From: Mesobacillus sp. S13
GTDB lineage: Bacteria > Bacillota > Bacilli > Bacillales > Cytobacillaceae
Direction: 5' to 3'
Length of the DNA: 64,000 nt
Assembly (NCBI RefSeq): GCF_020422885.1
Contig: NZ_CP084622.1
Coordinates: 2,313,001-2,377,000, forward strand
The notes beneath the pieces were generated by a model that ran no database searches, was not told where the DNA came from, and saw only the letters and a program-made list of their open reading frames with translations. Below, piece by piece: positions 43,222-52,525 of this stretch (positions are counted from its first letter, which is position 1; the number at the start of each line of letters is the position of its first letter). The translations under genes were made by a program, and so were the position numbers.

Positions 43222-43841
43222 CCAACCAGGTTTCTAAGGAAATCTGGTTTTTTTATGAAATATTTTCTCTTATCAATCTCAATGATTCCAGCTTCCTGCC
43301 ATTGTTTGAGCACCTTGTAAACGGTGATTCTTGTCAGTCCTGTGCAGCAAGCAAGGTCTTGCTGGGATATAGGAATCTCATAATTTTTAAATTCATCGCA
43401 AATGTTGTGAAGTAAAACGGCTAGTTTTTGTTCGGATGTAAGCGCATTCAAATTAATCCGATCTAAGAGGATTTTCATTTTATGAATGACGCTTTTGGAA
43501 AAAAGTTTGAAGAGTTCTGGGTGGATAATCATCAGTTTGCGAAACTCGTCTGCTGAGAAGTGATAAACAACAGAGTCTTTAACTGCGATGGCAGAGGTAA
43601 AATGTGTTTTTTGGTCGAGTGATTGGACACCTAATAGCTGATTCGGTATGACAATGTTCAGCATATTTTCTTTTCCTGCAGCTGATTCTGTTACGATTCG
43701 TACAAGGCCCTTGTGCAGGTAATAAAACCCTTCTCCATAATCTCCTTGTTTGTAGATGCATTCCTTTTTCCTGAAAAACTTTCGAGTACCATATTTCAGA
43801 TAACTCTCCCAATGAAAAACTTCTTCATAAACCGTAACCAT
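43218..43841 (-). CDS. Crp/Fnr-family transcription regulator (2)
   Basis: A 207-aa paralogue of the convergent gene at 42598. The cNMP-like roll is YKQGDYGEGFYYLHKGLVRIVTESAAGKENMLNIVIPNQLLG. The HTH is ISQQDLACCTGLTRITVYKVLKQWQEAGIIEIDKR. It has no FeS-type N-terminal cysteines. The stops of the two genes overlap by four bases. The gene diverges from the monooxygenase operon start (43842-44038 is shared upstream DNA), so it is the better candidate for direct control of that operon (inference). Confidence 0.88.
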   Translation of the reverse strand: MVTVYEEVFHWESYLKYGTRKFFRKKECIYKQGDYGEGFYYLHKGLVRIVTESAAGKENMLNIVIPNQLLGVQSLDQKTHFTSAIAVKDSVVYHFSADEFRKLMIIHPELFKLFSKSVIHKMKILLDRINLNALTSEQKLAVLLHNICDEFKNYEIPISQQDLACCTGLTRITVYKVLKQWQEAGIIEIDKRKYFIKKPDFLRNLVG

Positions 43842-43996
43842 ACCATAACCTCCCTTAGGTGATGCTGATATCTACCATTATCATAGGGGAAACCGTGAAA
43901 AAAAACCATAATTTATTAGACAATTTAGATTTTTATGAAAACTAAATCTGGAAAAACGTTAAATAGGCTACAGTTAGGTTCAAAAATTAGTATTAC

Positions 43997-44011
43997 AATT
44001 CATTATGAATT
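43997..44011. promoter_or_regulatory. 15-bp palindrome before the catabolic operon
   Basis: AATTCAT-T-ATGAATT is a perfect inverted repeat 27 bases before the monooxygenase ATG. It may be an operator, but it does not match the TGTGA-N6-TCACA Crp/Fnr consensus. Confidence 0.4.
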
Positions 44012-44038
44012 TTCAATTAATTTTTCAGGAGGGTGAAT

Positions 44039-45520
44039 ATGGGAATTAGGACTGGAGCTCAATATATTGAAGCGGTTAAAGCACGTAAGCCTGAGGTGTG
44101 GCTTTCTGGAAAGAAGGTCGACAATTTATTTGAGGAACCGGTGTTCAAGCAACCGATTCTTGAAATTGCAAAGCTGTATGATATGCAGCATGATCCTGAA
44201 TTCCAGGATAAGATCACTCATGTTTGTGAGGAAACCGGTGAGCGAGTGAATAATGCATTCCTCGTACCGAAAAGTTATGAAGATTTAGTCAAGCGCCGCA
44301 ATGTTTTCGAGGCATTTGCAAAGGCAACATTCGGGCTTATGGGCAGGACTCCGGATTTCTTGAACGTCGTTGTGACGTCGATGTACTATAATTCTTGGTT
44401 CTTTGAAAAATACAATAAAAACTGGGCAGAGAATGTCCGCAACTATTATAAATACATGCGTGACAATGATATCTTCTTAACTCACGCGATCATCAACCCG
44501 CAAAATGACCGCAGCAAGAATTCACATGAGCAAAAGGATACGTACACACATCTTGGTGCCGTGAAGGAAACTCCAGATGGCTTGGTTGTCAGGGGAGCGA
44601 AGATGCTGGCAACGCTGGCACCTGTCACAGATGAGGTAATCATTTATTCTTTCCCAGGATTCGCGCCTGGTGATGAAAAGTACGCACTGGCATTTGCGAT
44701 TCCGATTGACACACCAGGACTACGCATCATCTGCCGAGAGCCGATGCAGGATGGACAGCGCTCATTCTTCGATCATCCGCTTGCTTCAAGATTTGAAGAA
44801 ATGGATGCATTGCTTGTGTTTGACGATGTGGTCGTACCTTGGGACCGCGTCTTCCTGTATAACAATGTGGAGGCAGCCAACAAGCTTTACCCAATGACAG
44901 GTGCAGGACAACAGCCAGCACACCAATCCGGAGTGCGTGGTCTTGTGAAATTAGAGTTTGCGACACAGGTGGCGATGAAGGTTGCCGATACAATCGGTGT
45001 CGACGGATACCTGAACGTACAGGATCAGCTTGGTGAACTCGCACAATCACTTGAATCGATCCGTGCACTGTTGAAGGTTGCTGAATACGAGCACACAATG
45101 ACCGAGCATGGAGAAGCGATGCCAGCATATGTTCCACTTGAGACCATTCGCGGATTGCTGCCGAAAATGTATCCTCGGGCAATTGAGGTCATCCAGATTG
45201 TTGGAGCGGGCGGCTTGCTGATGTCACCAACAGGCGCAGATTTTGAAAGTGATGAATTAAGAGGTTCGATTGATAATTATTATGTTGGCAGGGAAGGAAT
45301 TTCTTCTTTGGAACGCGTCAGCATTTTCAAACTTGCTTGGGACCTGTGCGGCGAGGCATTCGGACAGCGTCTGTTGCAGTATGAACGCTATTACACAGGA
45401 GACCCGATCCGTAAACGCGGTATTTTCTATAACAACTATAAGCGCCAAACACCACTTACGATGGTTGATGAAGCGTTGAAGGGCGCACAGCTGGATAACA
45501 AGGAAGCGCTTACAAACTAG
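44039..45520 (+). CDS. FADH2-dependent aromatic monooxygenase (HpaB family), probable anthranilate 3-hydroxylase
   Basis: A 493-aa HpaB/PvcC-family oxygenase component, which hydroxylates aromatic rings with O2 and reduced flavin from a partner reductase. Family marks are [13 protein letters not shown] [49 protein letters not shown] and the C-terminal [26 protein letters not shown]. The ATG at 44039 follows GGAGGG. A flavin reductase and FAD synthetase gene follow, then 3-hydroxyanthranilate catabolism. Hydroxylation of anthranilate to 3-hydroxyanthranilate is therefore inferred from context. A comparable system is known from Geobacillus thermodenitrificans. Confidence 0.88.
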   Translation: MGIRTGAQYIEAVKARKPEVWLSGKKVDNLFEEPVFKQPILEIAKLYDMQHDPEFQDKITHVCEETGERVNNAFLVPKSYEDLVKRRNVFEAFAKATFGLMGRTPDFLNVVVTSMYYNSWFFEKYNKNWAENVRNYYKYMRDNDIFLTHAIINPQNDRSKNSHEQKDTYTHLGAVKETPDGLVVRGAKMLATLAPVTDEVIIYSFPGFAPGDEKYALAFAIPIDTPGLRIICREPMQDGQRSFFDHPLASRFEEMDALLVFDDVVVPWDRVFLYNNVEAANKLYPMTGAGQQPAHQSGVRGLVKLEFATQVAMKVADTIGVDGYLNVQDQLGELAQSLESIRALLKVAEYEHTMTEHGEAMPAYVPLETIRGLLPKMYPRAIEVIQIVGAGGLLMSPTGADFESDELRGSIDNYYVGREGISSLERVSIFKLAWDLCGEAFGQRLLQYERYYTGDPIRKRGIFYNNYKRQTPLTMVDEALKGAQLDNKEALTN

Positions 45521-45541
45521 CCTGCAGGAGGAGAAGGACAG

Positions 45542-46078
45542 ATGGAAACACATATTTATTCTTCGTTGGAATTGCCTCAATCAATTGTAGCGATAGGAGC
45601 CTTTGACGGTGTCCATCGTGGTCATCAGTCAGTAATCCGGCAGGCTGTCCAACGAGGCAGGAAACTGAAGGTTCCGAGTGTGGTGTTTACATTTGATCCT
45701 CCACCGCGGGTGTTTTTTCAAGGAGCAAGGATGCTGACCACAGTGGACGAGAAGCTGGCGAAAATCGCTAAATTAGGAGCAAAGCATGCGGTTGTACACA
45801 GATTTGATGAGGTATATGCCAGTCGCAGTGCTTACGAATTCATTGACTGCCTGGCGAAACTGAATCCGGCTGAAATCATGGTTGGAGGAGATTTTCGCTT
45901 CGGCAAGGACCGGCTTGGAGATGTTTCTCTCCTTAAAAAATATTTTAAGGTCTCTGTTACTAAACCAGTCTGTTGCTCTCAGGGAGGCGTGATTTCTTCA
46001 TCGAGGATCCGCCAGTTGATTTCTGAAGGTGAAATTCATCTCTCAAATGCGTTGCTCGGTTGGCCAGCAGGAAAATAA
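45542..46078 (+). CDS. Stand-alone FAD synthetase (FMN adenylyltransferase)
   Basis: A 178-aa protein equal to the N-terminal nucleotidyltransferase half of RibF, with GAFDGVHRGHQSVI (about residues 20-33), FTFDPPPRVFF and GGDFRFGKDRLGDV...SSSRIRQLI. The C-terminal riboflavin kinase domain of the usual ~310-aa bifunctional RibF is missing. It therefore should make FAD from FMN and ATP only, to supply the FADH2-dependent monooxygenase 21 bases upstream. GGAGGAG precedes the ATG. Confidence 0.85.
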   Translation: METHIYSSLELPQSIVAIGAFDGVHRGHQSVIRQAVQRGRKLKVPSVVFTFDPPPRVFFQGARMLTTVDEKLAKIAKLGAKHAVVHRFDEVYASRSAYEFIDCLAKLNPAEIMVGGDFRFGKDRLGDVSLLKKYFKVSVTKPVCCSQGGVISSSRIRQLISEGEIHLSNALLGWPAGK

Positions 46079-46110
46079 AGTACTATTTTACGAGAATAGG
46101 AGGGAGCAGT

Positions 46111-46668
46111 ATGAAGCTGCTAGGGATTTCAGGCACGATCATCGGAGCAAAAACAGGCATCGTTGTCCGTAAAGTACTTGATGATGTGAAAAAGAAATAC
46201 CCGGACATCGAGGTGGAAATGCTCGATATGATGGATTACGATGTGGAGTTTTGTGACGGACGTCCGCCAGAGAAATATTCAGCGGACACGAGAGCAGTGA
46301 TTGAAAAAGTCTCATCTGCCGATTTTTACTTAATCGGAACACCCATTTTTCAGGGATCCATCCCTGGAGTTTTAAAAAATTTATTTGACCTCATTCACCC
46401 TGATGCCTTCCGGAATAAAGTGATGGGATTTGTCGCCAATGGTGGAACGTACCAGCATTTCCTGGTCATTGAAAATCAGTTGAAGCCGATTGCAGGTTAC
46501 TTCCGGGCGTTTGTTGCACCAAGCTATGTGTACGCCAATTACGATCATTTTAACTCTGAAAATGAAATCATCGATGAAGATTTGCTGAAACGGATTTCAG
46601 GTTTAGCGGATGAAATCGTTCATATGCAAAAGTCATTGAAGGGCAGCGCTGCGAAGGTTACGGAGTAG
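46111..46668 (+). CDS. NAD(P)H-dependent flavin reductase (FMN_red family)
   Basis: A 185-aa flavodoxin-fold reductase. LGISGTIIGAKTG is the FMN phosphate loop, and GTPIFQGSIPGVLKNLFDLI plus GFVANGGTYQH are typical of NADPH-dependent FMN reductases. It should provide reduced flavin to the monooxygenase. The start at 46111 has AGGAGGGAG upstream; the longer frame from 46060 overlaps the previous gene without a ribosome site. It lies in the operon between FAD synthetase and the ring-cleaving dioxygenase. Confidence 0.88.
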   Translation: MKLLGISGTIIGAKTGIVVRKVLDDVKKKYPDIEVEMLDMMDYDVEFCDGRPPEKYSADTRAVIEKVSSADFYLIGTPIFQGSIPGVLKNLFDLIHPDAFRNKVMGFVANGGTYQHFLVIENQLKPIAGYFRAFVAPSYVYANYDHFNSENEIIDEDLLKRISGLADEIVHMQKSLKGSAAKVTE

Positions 46669-46707
46669 GTTTACTATTTTACAAGAATTGAAGGGAGACG
46701 ATTAGAG

Positions 46708-47247
46708 ATGAAAAGCCAATTTGTTCCGATCAATCTTATGAAATTTATTGAGGAAAACAGGGATCAGCTGAAGCCGCCGGTCAATAACAAGGTAATCTGG
46801 AAGGATGCAGAGTTGATGGTCATGCTTTTGGGCGGGCCAAACAAGAGACGTGATTTCCACGTTGATCCATCCGAGGAGATTTTCTATCAGATTCAGGGAA
46901 GCTGCTACGTCGAGGTCATCAATGCTGAAGGCAAGCGTGAAGTCGTGGAAGTGAAGGAAGGCGAAATGTTCCATCTTCCAGCGAATGTGCCGCACTCTCC
47001 ACATCGTGTAGCAAACACGATTGGTCTAGTAATCGAGCGTAACCGTGCTGAAGGTGAACTGGAGGATTTCGTCTGGTTTTGTGATGAGTGCGACCATGAA
47101 ATGCACCGTGCTACCATTCAGCTGACTAACATCGAAAAACAGGTGAAAGAAGCGATTTCCAGCTTCAACGGAAATGAGGATCTGCGCAAATGTGATAACT
47201 GTGGACATATGATGCCGCCTGAAGCGAGTGAATGGAAATGCGAGTAG
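46708..47247 (+). CDS. nbaC: 3-Hydroxyanthranilate 3,4-dioxygenase
   Basis: A 179-aa cupin dioxygenase that opens the ring of 3-hydroxyanthranilate to 2-amino-3-carboxymuconate 6-semialdehyde (ACMS). The Fe(II) ligands are H51, E57 and H95. R47 lies near the substrate, and a second iron (rubredoxin-like) site is formed by C125, C128, C162 and C165, the bacterial HAAO pattern. The length matches bacterial enzymes. The stop overlaps the start of the ACMS decarboxylase gene by 16 bases. Confidence 0.95.
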   Translation: MKSQFVPINLMKFIEENRDQLKPPVNNKVIWKDAELMVMLLGGPNKRRDFHVDPSEEIFYQIQGSCYVEVINAEGKREVVEVKEGEMFHLPANVPHSPHRVANTIGLVIERNRAEGELEDFVWFCDECDHEMHRATIQLTNIEKQVKEAISSFNGNEDLRKCDNCGHMMPPEASEWKCE

Positions 47248-48242
47248 ACTTCCATACGCATATCATTCCAGAGAATTTCAGCGAGCTGACGCAGCGATTC
47301 GGCGGTGAGAAGTGGCCGACGCTTGAGCGAACCTGTGCGTGCGGCGCTAACATCATGATCGCTGGCAAGGTGTTTCGCGAAGTGACCGACCAGGTGTGGG
47401 ACGCTGAGAAGCGAATCAAGGATATGGAAAGGGAGGGAGTAGACATTCAGGTTCTTTCACCGATTCCTGTCACTTTCTCCTATTGGGCGCCAGCTGAGCA
47501 AGCGGAAATTTTAGCAAGGGTACAGAATGACTTTATTGCCGACCTGGTTAATCAGTATCCAACTAAATTCATCGGGCTAGGCGCTGTTCCGCTGCAAAAC
47601 GTTGAGGTTGCGATTCGAGAAATGGACCGCTGCAAGCATGAGCTTGGACTGAGCGGGATTGAAATTGGGACGAATGTGAATGGCGTGAATCTCGATGATC
47701 CTCAGTTTATCGAATTCTTTGAGATGGCTGAGAAATGGGAAGTGCCTTTGTTCATCCATCCTTGGGAAACACTCGGAAAAGAACGGATGCCGCGCCATAA
47801 CTTGATGTACACCGTTGGGATGCCTAGCGAAACGGCATTGGCTGGAGCAAGTTTGATTTTAGGCGGAATCATGGAAAAGTTCCCGAAGCTGAAAATCTGT
47901 CTGGCTCATGGAGGCGGTGCACTGCCGTACCTGCTGCCTCGCCTTGATCAGGGCTGGAAAGTGTGGCCGCACCTCCGCCTGCTTGATAAGCCGCCAAGTC
48001 ATTACGCGAAGCAATTTTATTATGATTCGCTTGTGAATGAGCCGGTCAACCTCAATTATTTACTACAGAATTTTGGCCATGAGCGCATTATCATGGGATC
48101 TGATTATCCATTTTTGCTGAGGGAGGTTCCTCCTGGAAAGGTAATTGATGACACGGTCGGCTTATCGAAGGAACAAACGGAAGCGATGCTCGGTAAAAAT
48201 GCACTCAGATTCTTGAATATTCCTGTTAAGGTGGGGAGTTGA
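47232..48242 (+). CDS. nbaD: ACMS decarboxylase (amidohydrolase superfamily)
   Basis: A 336-aa amidohydrolase-fold decarboxylase that turns ACMS into 2-aminomuconate 6-semialdehyde. The zinc site starts with DFHTHI, then PLFIHPWET, CLAHGGG and GSDYPF (catalytic Asp). The start may be ATG 47232 or ATG 47238 in the same frame, and the second gives the usual MRVDFHTHI beginning. Translational coupling to the dioxygenase gene supports consecutive steps. Confidence 0.92.
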   Translation: MEMRVDFHTHIIPENFSELTQRFGGEKWPTLERTCACGANIMIAGKVFREVTDQVWDAEKRIKDMEREGVDIQVLSPIPVTFSYWAPAEQAEILARVQNDFIADLVNQYPTKFIGLGAVPLQNVEVAIREMDRCKHELGLSGIEIGTNVNGVNLDDPQFIEFFEMAEKWEVPLFIHPWETLGKERMPRHNLMYTVGMPSETALAGASLILGGIMEKFPKLKICLAHGGGALPYLLPRLDQGWKVWPHLRLLDKPPSHYAKQFYYDSLVNEPVNLNYLLQNFGHERIIMGSDYPFLLREVPPGKVIDDTVGLSKEQTEAMLGKNALRFLNIPVKVGS

Positions 48243-48246
48243 TTTT

Positions 48247-48726
48247 ATGGAAAAGGCCTTAGTTACGCCAGAAGAACGATTGCAGGAGCTTGGTCTGTCC
48301 TTACCAGCACCCCGTCCGTCGGCTGGGAATTATGTGAGCTGTGTTAGGACTGGTAACCTGATTTTCACTTCCGGACAGGGAACGAATGAATACCGGGGCC
48401 GGCTTGGGGAGGATGTTTCCATTGAGGTCGGTTATGATGCTGCAAGGCAGTGCATGTTGAATTTGCTGACGGTGCTGAAGCAGGAATTAGGCGAGCTAAG
48501 CAAGGTCAAGCGGGTGGTAAAAGTACTTGGCTTCGTGAATAGCTCACCTGATTTTACCGACCAGCCAAAGGTCATGAATGGCGCTTCTGATTTGCTGGTA
48601 CAGGTGTTCGGCGATCGCGGGAAGCATGGGAGATCTGCTGTCGGGATGGCGCAGCTGCCCTTGAATAACGCTGTTGAAGTTGAAATGGTCGTTGAAGTTG
48701 AGGATGAGGAGGGCGGATTAGGATGA
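48247..48726 (+). CDS. RidA-family protein, probable 2-aminomuconate deaminase
   Basis: A 159-aa YjgF/RidA-fold protein. NLIFTSGQGTNEYRGRLGEDVSIE and MNGASDLLVQVFGDRGKHGRSAVGMAQLPLNNAVEVEMVVE are the family core, including the Arg that binds the enamine/imine carboxylate. In the nitrobenzoate and aminophenol pathways an RidA-type deaminase converts 2-aminomuconate to 4-oxalocrotonate. Its position between ACMSD and the aldehyde dehydrogenase fits. The last bases overlap the next start (ATGA). Confidence 0.85.
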   Translation: MEKALVTPEERLQELGLSLPAPRPSAGNYVSCVRTGNLIFTSGQGTNEYRGRLGEDVSIEVGYDAARQCMLNLLTVLKQELGELSKVKRVVKVLGFVNSSPDFTDQPKVMNGASDLLVQVFGDRGKHGRSAVGMAQLPLNNAVEVEMVVEVEDEEGGLG

Positions 48727-50183
48727 ATCTTGCTCAACCACAGGCTATAAAGGATGCAAAACTATTTATTAACGGTGATTATATTGATGCGGTGTCCGGT
48801 GAGACATTTGACACGATTGACCCATCGACAAACAAGAAGCTGGCCTCTGTGGCAAAGGCTGGTGTTGAGGATGCCAAACACGCCATCGATGTTGCACAGA
48901 AAACCTTCGAAAGCGGCGTCTGGAGCGAGATGCCTGTAGTGGAAAGAACAAAGATTTTGGTCAGGATGTCTGAACTTGTCATGGAAAAGGTGGATGAATT
49001 GGCGCTCGTTGAGACGCTCGATGTCGGGAAGCCAATCAAGGAAAGCCGTGGATTTGATATCCCACGGGCTGCAGCTAACCTGCGATTCTTTGCTGAAATG
49101 GCGAACTACATTAATCATGAGCATTATGACCAGTCTCGCTATATGTCCTATTCCAAATACGCTCCAGCTGGGGTGACAAGCTTGATCATTCCGTGGAACC
49201 TTCCGTTCATGCAGATGACCTGGAAGGCTTCGGCCGCAATGGCAGCTGGCAATACGGTTGTTGTGAAGCCAGCATCCTATACCCCATTGAGCGCAGTGAT
49301 GCTTGGCGAGATTGCCAATGAAGCAGGACTGCCGCCTGGTGTGTTGAATATTATCACAGGTCCTGGCGGTACGGCAGGAACAGAGATGACGCGCAATCCA
49401 TCAGTGCGGAGGATTTCTTTTGTTGGTGACAGTACGACAGGCCGCACGGTCATGCAAAACGCAGCTTCCCAGCTGATTCCCGTTTCTCTTGAGCTTGGCG
49501 GTAAATCAGCAAATATCGTATTTGAGGATGCTGACCTCGATGAAGCAGTTGCAGGATCGATTGAAGCTATTTTCAGGAACCAGGGCGAGATTTGCCTTGC
49601 AGGTTCACGCTTGCTGGTCCAGGAGAGCATTTACGATACTTTCATGGAAAAATTTGTAGCGGCGGCTCGCGCTTTGAAGGTGGGCAATCCACTCGACCAG
49701 GATACGGATATGGGAGCACTTGTATCAAAAGGCCATCTGGAAACCGTCGATGAGTATGTACAGATCGGATTAGGTGAAGGCGCTAAGCTCGCAACAGGCG
49801 GAAAGCGCATTAGCAGTCTTGGCGAGGGCAACTTCTATGAACCTACTGTTTTATATGATGTGGACAACAAGATGCGCGTGGCCCAGGAAGAAATCTTCGG
49901 CCCAGTGCTCGTCGTGATTCCTTTTAAAACAGAAGAAGATGCAATCAGAATTGCCAATGACTCTATGTATGGTTTAGCAGGAGTAGTTTGGACGAATGAT
50001 CTGCGCCGCGCCCATCGAGTGGCTGCGAAAGTGAACTCCGGCTTATTGTGGATCAACTGCTGGTACTATCGCGACCTCCGCACACCGTTTGGCGGATCCA
50101 AAGCCAGCGGCATCGGACGCGAAGGCGGCAGGCACAGCTTCGAATTTTATACAGAGGCAAAGACGATTACGATGAAGCTTTAA
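48723..50183 (+). CDS. Aldehyde dehydrogenase, probable 2-aminomuconate-semialdehyde dehydrogenase
   Basis: A 486-aa NAD-dependent ALDH. E257 (LELGGKSA) and C291 (GEICLAGSR) are the catalytic pair. IIPWNLPFMQMTWK and GPGGTAG are the usual cofactor/fold motifs, and the C-terminus GREGGRHSFEFYTEAKT is typical of class 8-like ALDHs. By context it oxidises 2-aminomuconate 6-semialdehyde to 2-aminomuconate. It overlaps the RidA gene by four bases (translational coupling). The 650-base repeat region follows. Confidence 0.9.
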   Translation: MNLAQPQAIKDAKLFINGDYIDAVSGETFDTIDPSTNKKLASVAKAGVEDAKHAIDVAQKTFESGVWSEMPVVERTKILVRMSELVMEKVDELALVETLDVGKPIKESRGFDIPRAAANLRFFAEMANYINHEHYDQSRYMSYSKYAPAGVTSLIIPWNLPFMQMTWKASAAMAAGNTVVVKPASYTPLSAVMLGEIANEAGLPPGVLNIITGPGGTAGTEMTRNPSVRRISFVGDSTTGRTVMQNAASQLIPVSLELGGKSANIVFEDADLDEAVAGSIEAIFRNQGEICLAGSRLLVQESIYDTFMEKFVAAARALKVGNPLDQDTDMGALVSKGHLETVDEYVQIGLGEGAKLATGGKRISSLGEGNFYEPTVLYDVDNKMRVAQEEIFGPVLVVIPFKTEEDAIRIANDSMYGLAGVVWTNDLRRAHRVAAKVNSGLLWINCWYYRDLRTPFGGSKASGIGREGGRHSFEFYTEAKTITMKL

Positions 50184-50254
50184 AATTGGTTTCAACCGGA
50201 TATATTAGCTCCAACCTGGAATAAGTTGGTTAACCGGAATTGTTTTGCGTCTTA

Positions 50255-50790
50255 ACCGAAAAAACTGCTCAACTGGAGATTTAATTGTCCAAACTGGAGA
50301 AAAAAGCTGCCCAACTGGAGATATATTATTCAAACTGGAGAAAAAAGCTGCCCAACTGGAGAAATAATTGTCCAAACTGGAGAAAAAAGCTGCCCAACTG
50401 GAGAAATAATTGTCCAAACTGGAGAAAAAAGTAGTCTAACCGTAGAATAATTTGCTCCAACCGTATAAATAGGAGCCCAAATGTAGAAATAACTGCTCAA
50501 GCCAGCTAAATGGCTGGTCATCTATGTAATTTTCAGTTCAAAGGGGATTATTTGAGTAGTAACGTGGATTAAATCAGTCCTAACGGGGATTAAAACTCTT
50601 CCAAAGGGGATTAAATTGCGATCAACGGGGATTATTTTAACCACAACCGGTCATAGCCAGTCCAATTTGTATGAAAACGAACGCAACTGGTATTAAATCG
50701 CAATTAACTGGTATAAAAACCATTGTAACTGGTATTAAAACCAGCGCAACTGGTATTAAATCCATTCCAACTGGTATTAAAACTAGTTTT
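50255..50790. repeat. 21-bp direct-repeat region with several sub-families
   Basis: Units step by 21 (sometimes 20) bases. AACTGGAG recurs at 50292, 50313, 50333, 50354, 50375, 50396 and 50417, with alternating tails. Variants AACCGTA, AACGGGGATTAAA (about 50590-50640) and AACTGGTATTAAAA (about 50690-50780) follow. The region lies inside the catabolic operon between the ALDH and hydratase genes. Because 21 is a multiple of 3, ORFs of repeated heptapeptides appear on both strands. They lack ribosome sites and are not believed. Confidence 0.9.
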
Positions 50791-50833
50791 AACAAAAATC
50801 ATCTCTATTTTAATAGAAAAGGAGGGTGGTTTC

Positions 50834-51613
50834 ATGAACACAACAATAGAAAAAATTGCTGAAACGCTTATTGAAGCGGAAAAAAGTAAAAATCCCATTT
50901 CACCGCTGACTGCGCAATTCGAAAACCTTAATGTGACGGATGCTTACAATATCCAGCTAGAAGTTTTGAAAAGGAAGCTGGAAGAAGGGCGTACGGTTAT
51001 TGGCAAAAAGGTTGGCCTGACGAGTGTGGCGATGCAGAAGATGCTTGGTGTCGATGAGCCTGATTATGGCCATTTGCTTGATGATATGAAGGTCTCGAAT
51101 GGCGGTACAGTAAAGGTGTCCGACTTTCTCAGCCCGAAAATCGAAGCGGAAATTGGCTTCGTGCTTGGAGAAGACCTCAAGGGGCCGTCCATCACTTTCC
51201 TTGATGTGCTGATGGCAACGGAATATGTTGTGCCAACCTTGGAAATCATCGACAGCCGAATCGCGGATTGGAAGATTGGACTCATCGACACCGTTGCTGA
51301 TAATGGATCTTCAGCGATGGTAGTAGTTGGGGAGAAGATGACAGCTATAGATGGAATCGACCTGCGAAGTGTGGGGATGACTTTTTTCAAAAATAATGAA
51401 ATGGTTGCGACTGGTTCAGGTGCAGCGGCCCTTGGACATCCGGCACATGCGATTGCCTGGCTGGCGAATAAGCTACATGAGTTCGGAATTACGTTAAAGG
51501 CAGGGGAGCTGATTTTACCAGGAGCGCTCTCGGCTGCCATCCCTGTGCAGGAAGGCGATACGGTTTCCGCTCAGTTTGGCCCGGTCGGCTCCGTGTCCGT
51601 GACATTTGAGTAG
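50834..51613 (+). CDS. 2-Oxopent-4-enoate hydratase (MhpD family)
   Basis: A 259-aa hydratase of the FAH-like fold that adds water to 2-oxopent-4-enoate, giving 4-hydroxy-2-oxovalerate. Markers are GKKVGLTSVAMQKMLGVDEPDYGHL, EAEIGFVLGEDL with the Mg-binding Glu pair, and EIIDSRIADWKIGL. TVADNGSSA and ALGHPAHAIAWLAN follow. AGGAGGG precedes the ATG. It is the paralogue of the decarboxylase gene at 53558. It follows the repeat region and is the first of the lower-pathway block. Confidence 0.9.
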   Translation: MNTTIEKIAETLIEAEKSKNPISPLTAQFENLNVTDAYNIQLEVLKRKLEEGRTVIGKKVGLTSVAMQKMLGVDEPDYGHLLDDMKVSNGGTVKVSDFLSPKIEAEIGFVLGEDLKGPSITFLDVLMATEYVVPTLEIIDSRIADWKIGLIDTVADNGSSAMVVVGEKMTAIDGIDLRSVGMTFFKNNEMVATGSGAAALGHPAHAIAWLANKLHEFGITLKAGELILPGALSAAIPVQEGDTVSAQFGPVGSVSVTFE

Positions 51614-51625
51614 GAGGTGTGCAAG

Positions 51626-52516
51626 TTGGCGAAAATCAAAGCAGCCATCATCGGTTCCGGCAACATCGGGACCGACCTTATGTATAAGCTGGAAAGAAGT
51701 GAAGTCATTGAATTGAAAGCAATGATCGGGATCGACCCTGAATCCGACGGCTTAAAGCGCGCGAAGGAAAAAGGGTATCTGACATTCCATAACGGCATTG
51801 AGGCATTGAAGGAAAATCCTGAAATGGCTGAAATCGTATTTGACGCAACCTCTGCCAAAACACATGTAAGGCATGCGAAAGTATTGGCAGAGTTGGATAA
51901 GCTGGCGATTGATCTTACTCCGGCGGCCAGGGGACCATTTGTCTCACCTGCTGTTAAAACAGAGGCGTATCTGAATGAAAAGAATGTGAACATGATTACA
52001 TGCGGCGGCCAGGCGACAATTCCGATTGTATCTGCGATAAATTCCGTTGCAGATGTCAGTTACGCAGAAATCGTCGCCACCATCTCCTCGAAAAGTGCCG
52101 GTCCAGGAACGCGTGCCAATATTGATGAATTTACGATTACGACTCGCAGGGGTATTGAAGAAGTAGGAGGTGCCGATCAAGGGAAGGCACTCATTATCCT
52201 AAATCCGGCCGAGCCTCCGATTTTAATGCGTGACACGATTTATTGCGAAGTTAAAAATATGGATGAAGCGGCAATCTCAAAATCCATCGAGCAAATGGTC
52301 GAAACTGTGAAGGAATATGTGCCTGGATACAGGTTGAAGCAGGATCCGTTGTTTGATGGAAACAAAGTGACTGTGTTTGTGGAAGTCGAGGGTGCGGGTG
52401 ACTACTTCCCTGTTTATGCCGGCAACCTTGATATCATGACAGCTGCTGCGACGAGGGTTGCTGAGGACTTTGCGATTCATATGCTTGAAAAACAGAGTGT
52501 TGAAACGAAAGGCTAG
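51626..52516 (+). CDS. Acetaldehyde dehydrogenase (acetylating), MhpF/DmpF family
   Basis: A 296-aa enzyme that oxidises acetaldehyde to acetyl-CoA with NAD and CoA, channelled from the aldolase. [14 protein letters not shown] is the NAD-binding loop, and the catalytic Cys is C126 in [30 protein letters not shown] follows. The start is TTG 51626 with GGAGG 8 bases upstream; the GTG at 51617 overlaps that site. The next gene starts within 10 bases of its stop. Confidence 0.92.
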   Translation: MAKIKAAIIGSGNIGTDLMYKLERSEVIELKAMIGIDPESDGLKRAKEKGYLTFHNGIEALKENPEMAEIVFDATSAKTHVRHAKVLAELDKLAIDLTPAARGPFVSPAVKTEAYLNEKNVNMITCGGQATIPIVSAINSVADVSYAEIVATISSKSAGPGTRANIDEFTITTRRGIEEVGGADQGKALIILNPAEPPILMRDTIYCEVKNMDEAAISKSIEQMVETVKEYVPGYRLKQDPLFDGNKVTVFVEVEGAGDYFPVYAGNLDIMTAAATRVAEDFAIHMLEKQSVETKG

Positions 52517-52525
52517 GTGGAAAGT

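Noticed and set aside
48762..49831. Long minus-strand ORFs inside the aldehyde dehydrogenase gene
   Set aside because: They are antisense shadows of a well-supported enzyme gene, without ribosome sites or recognisable domains.
50205..50862. ORFs of repeated heptapeptides on both strands in the 21-bp repeat region
   Set aside because: They arise because the repeat unit is a multiple of three bases. No ribosome sites, low-complexity products, and both strands are open in the same stretch.
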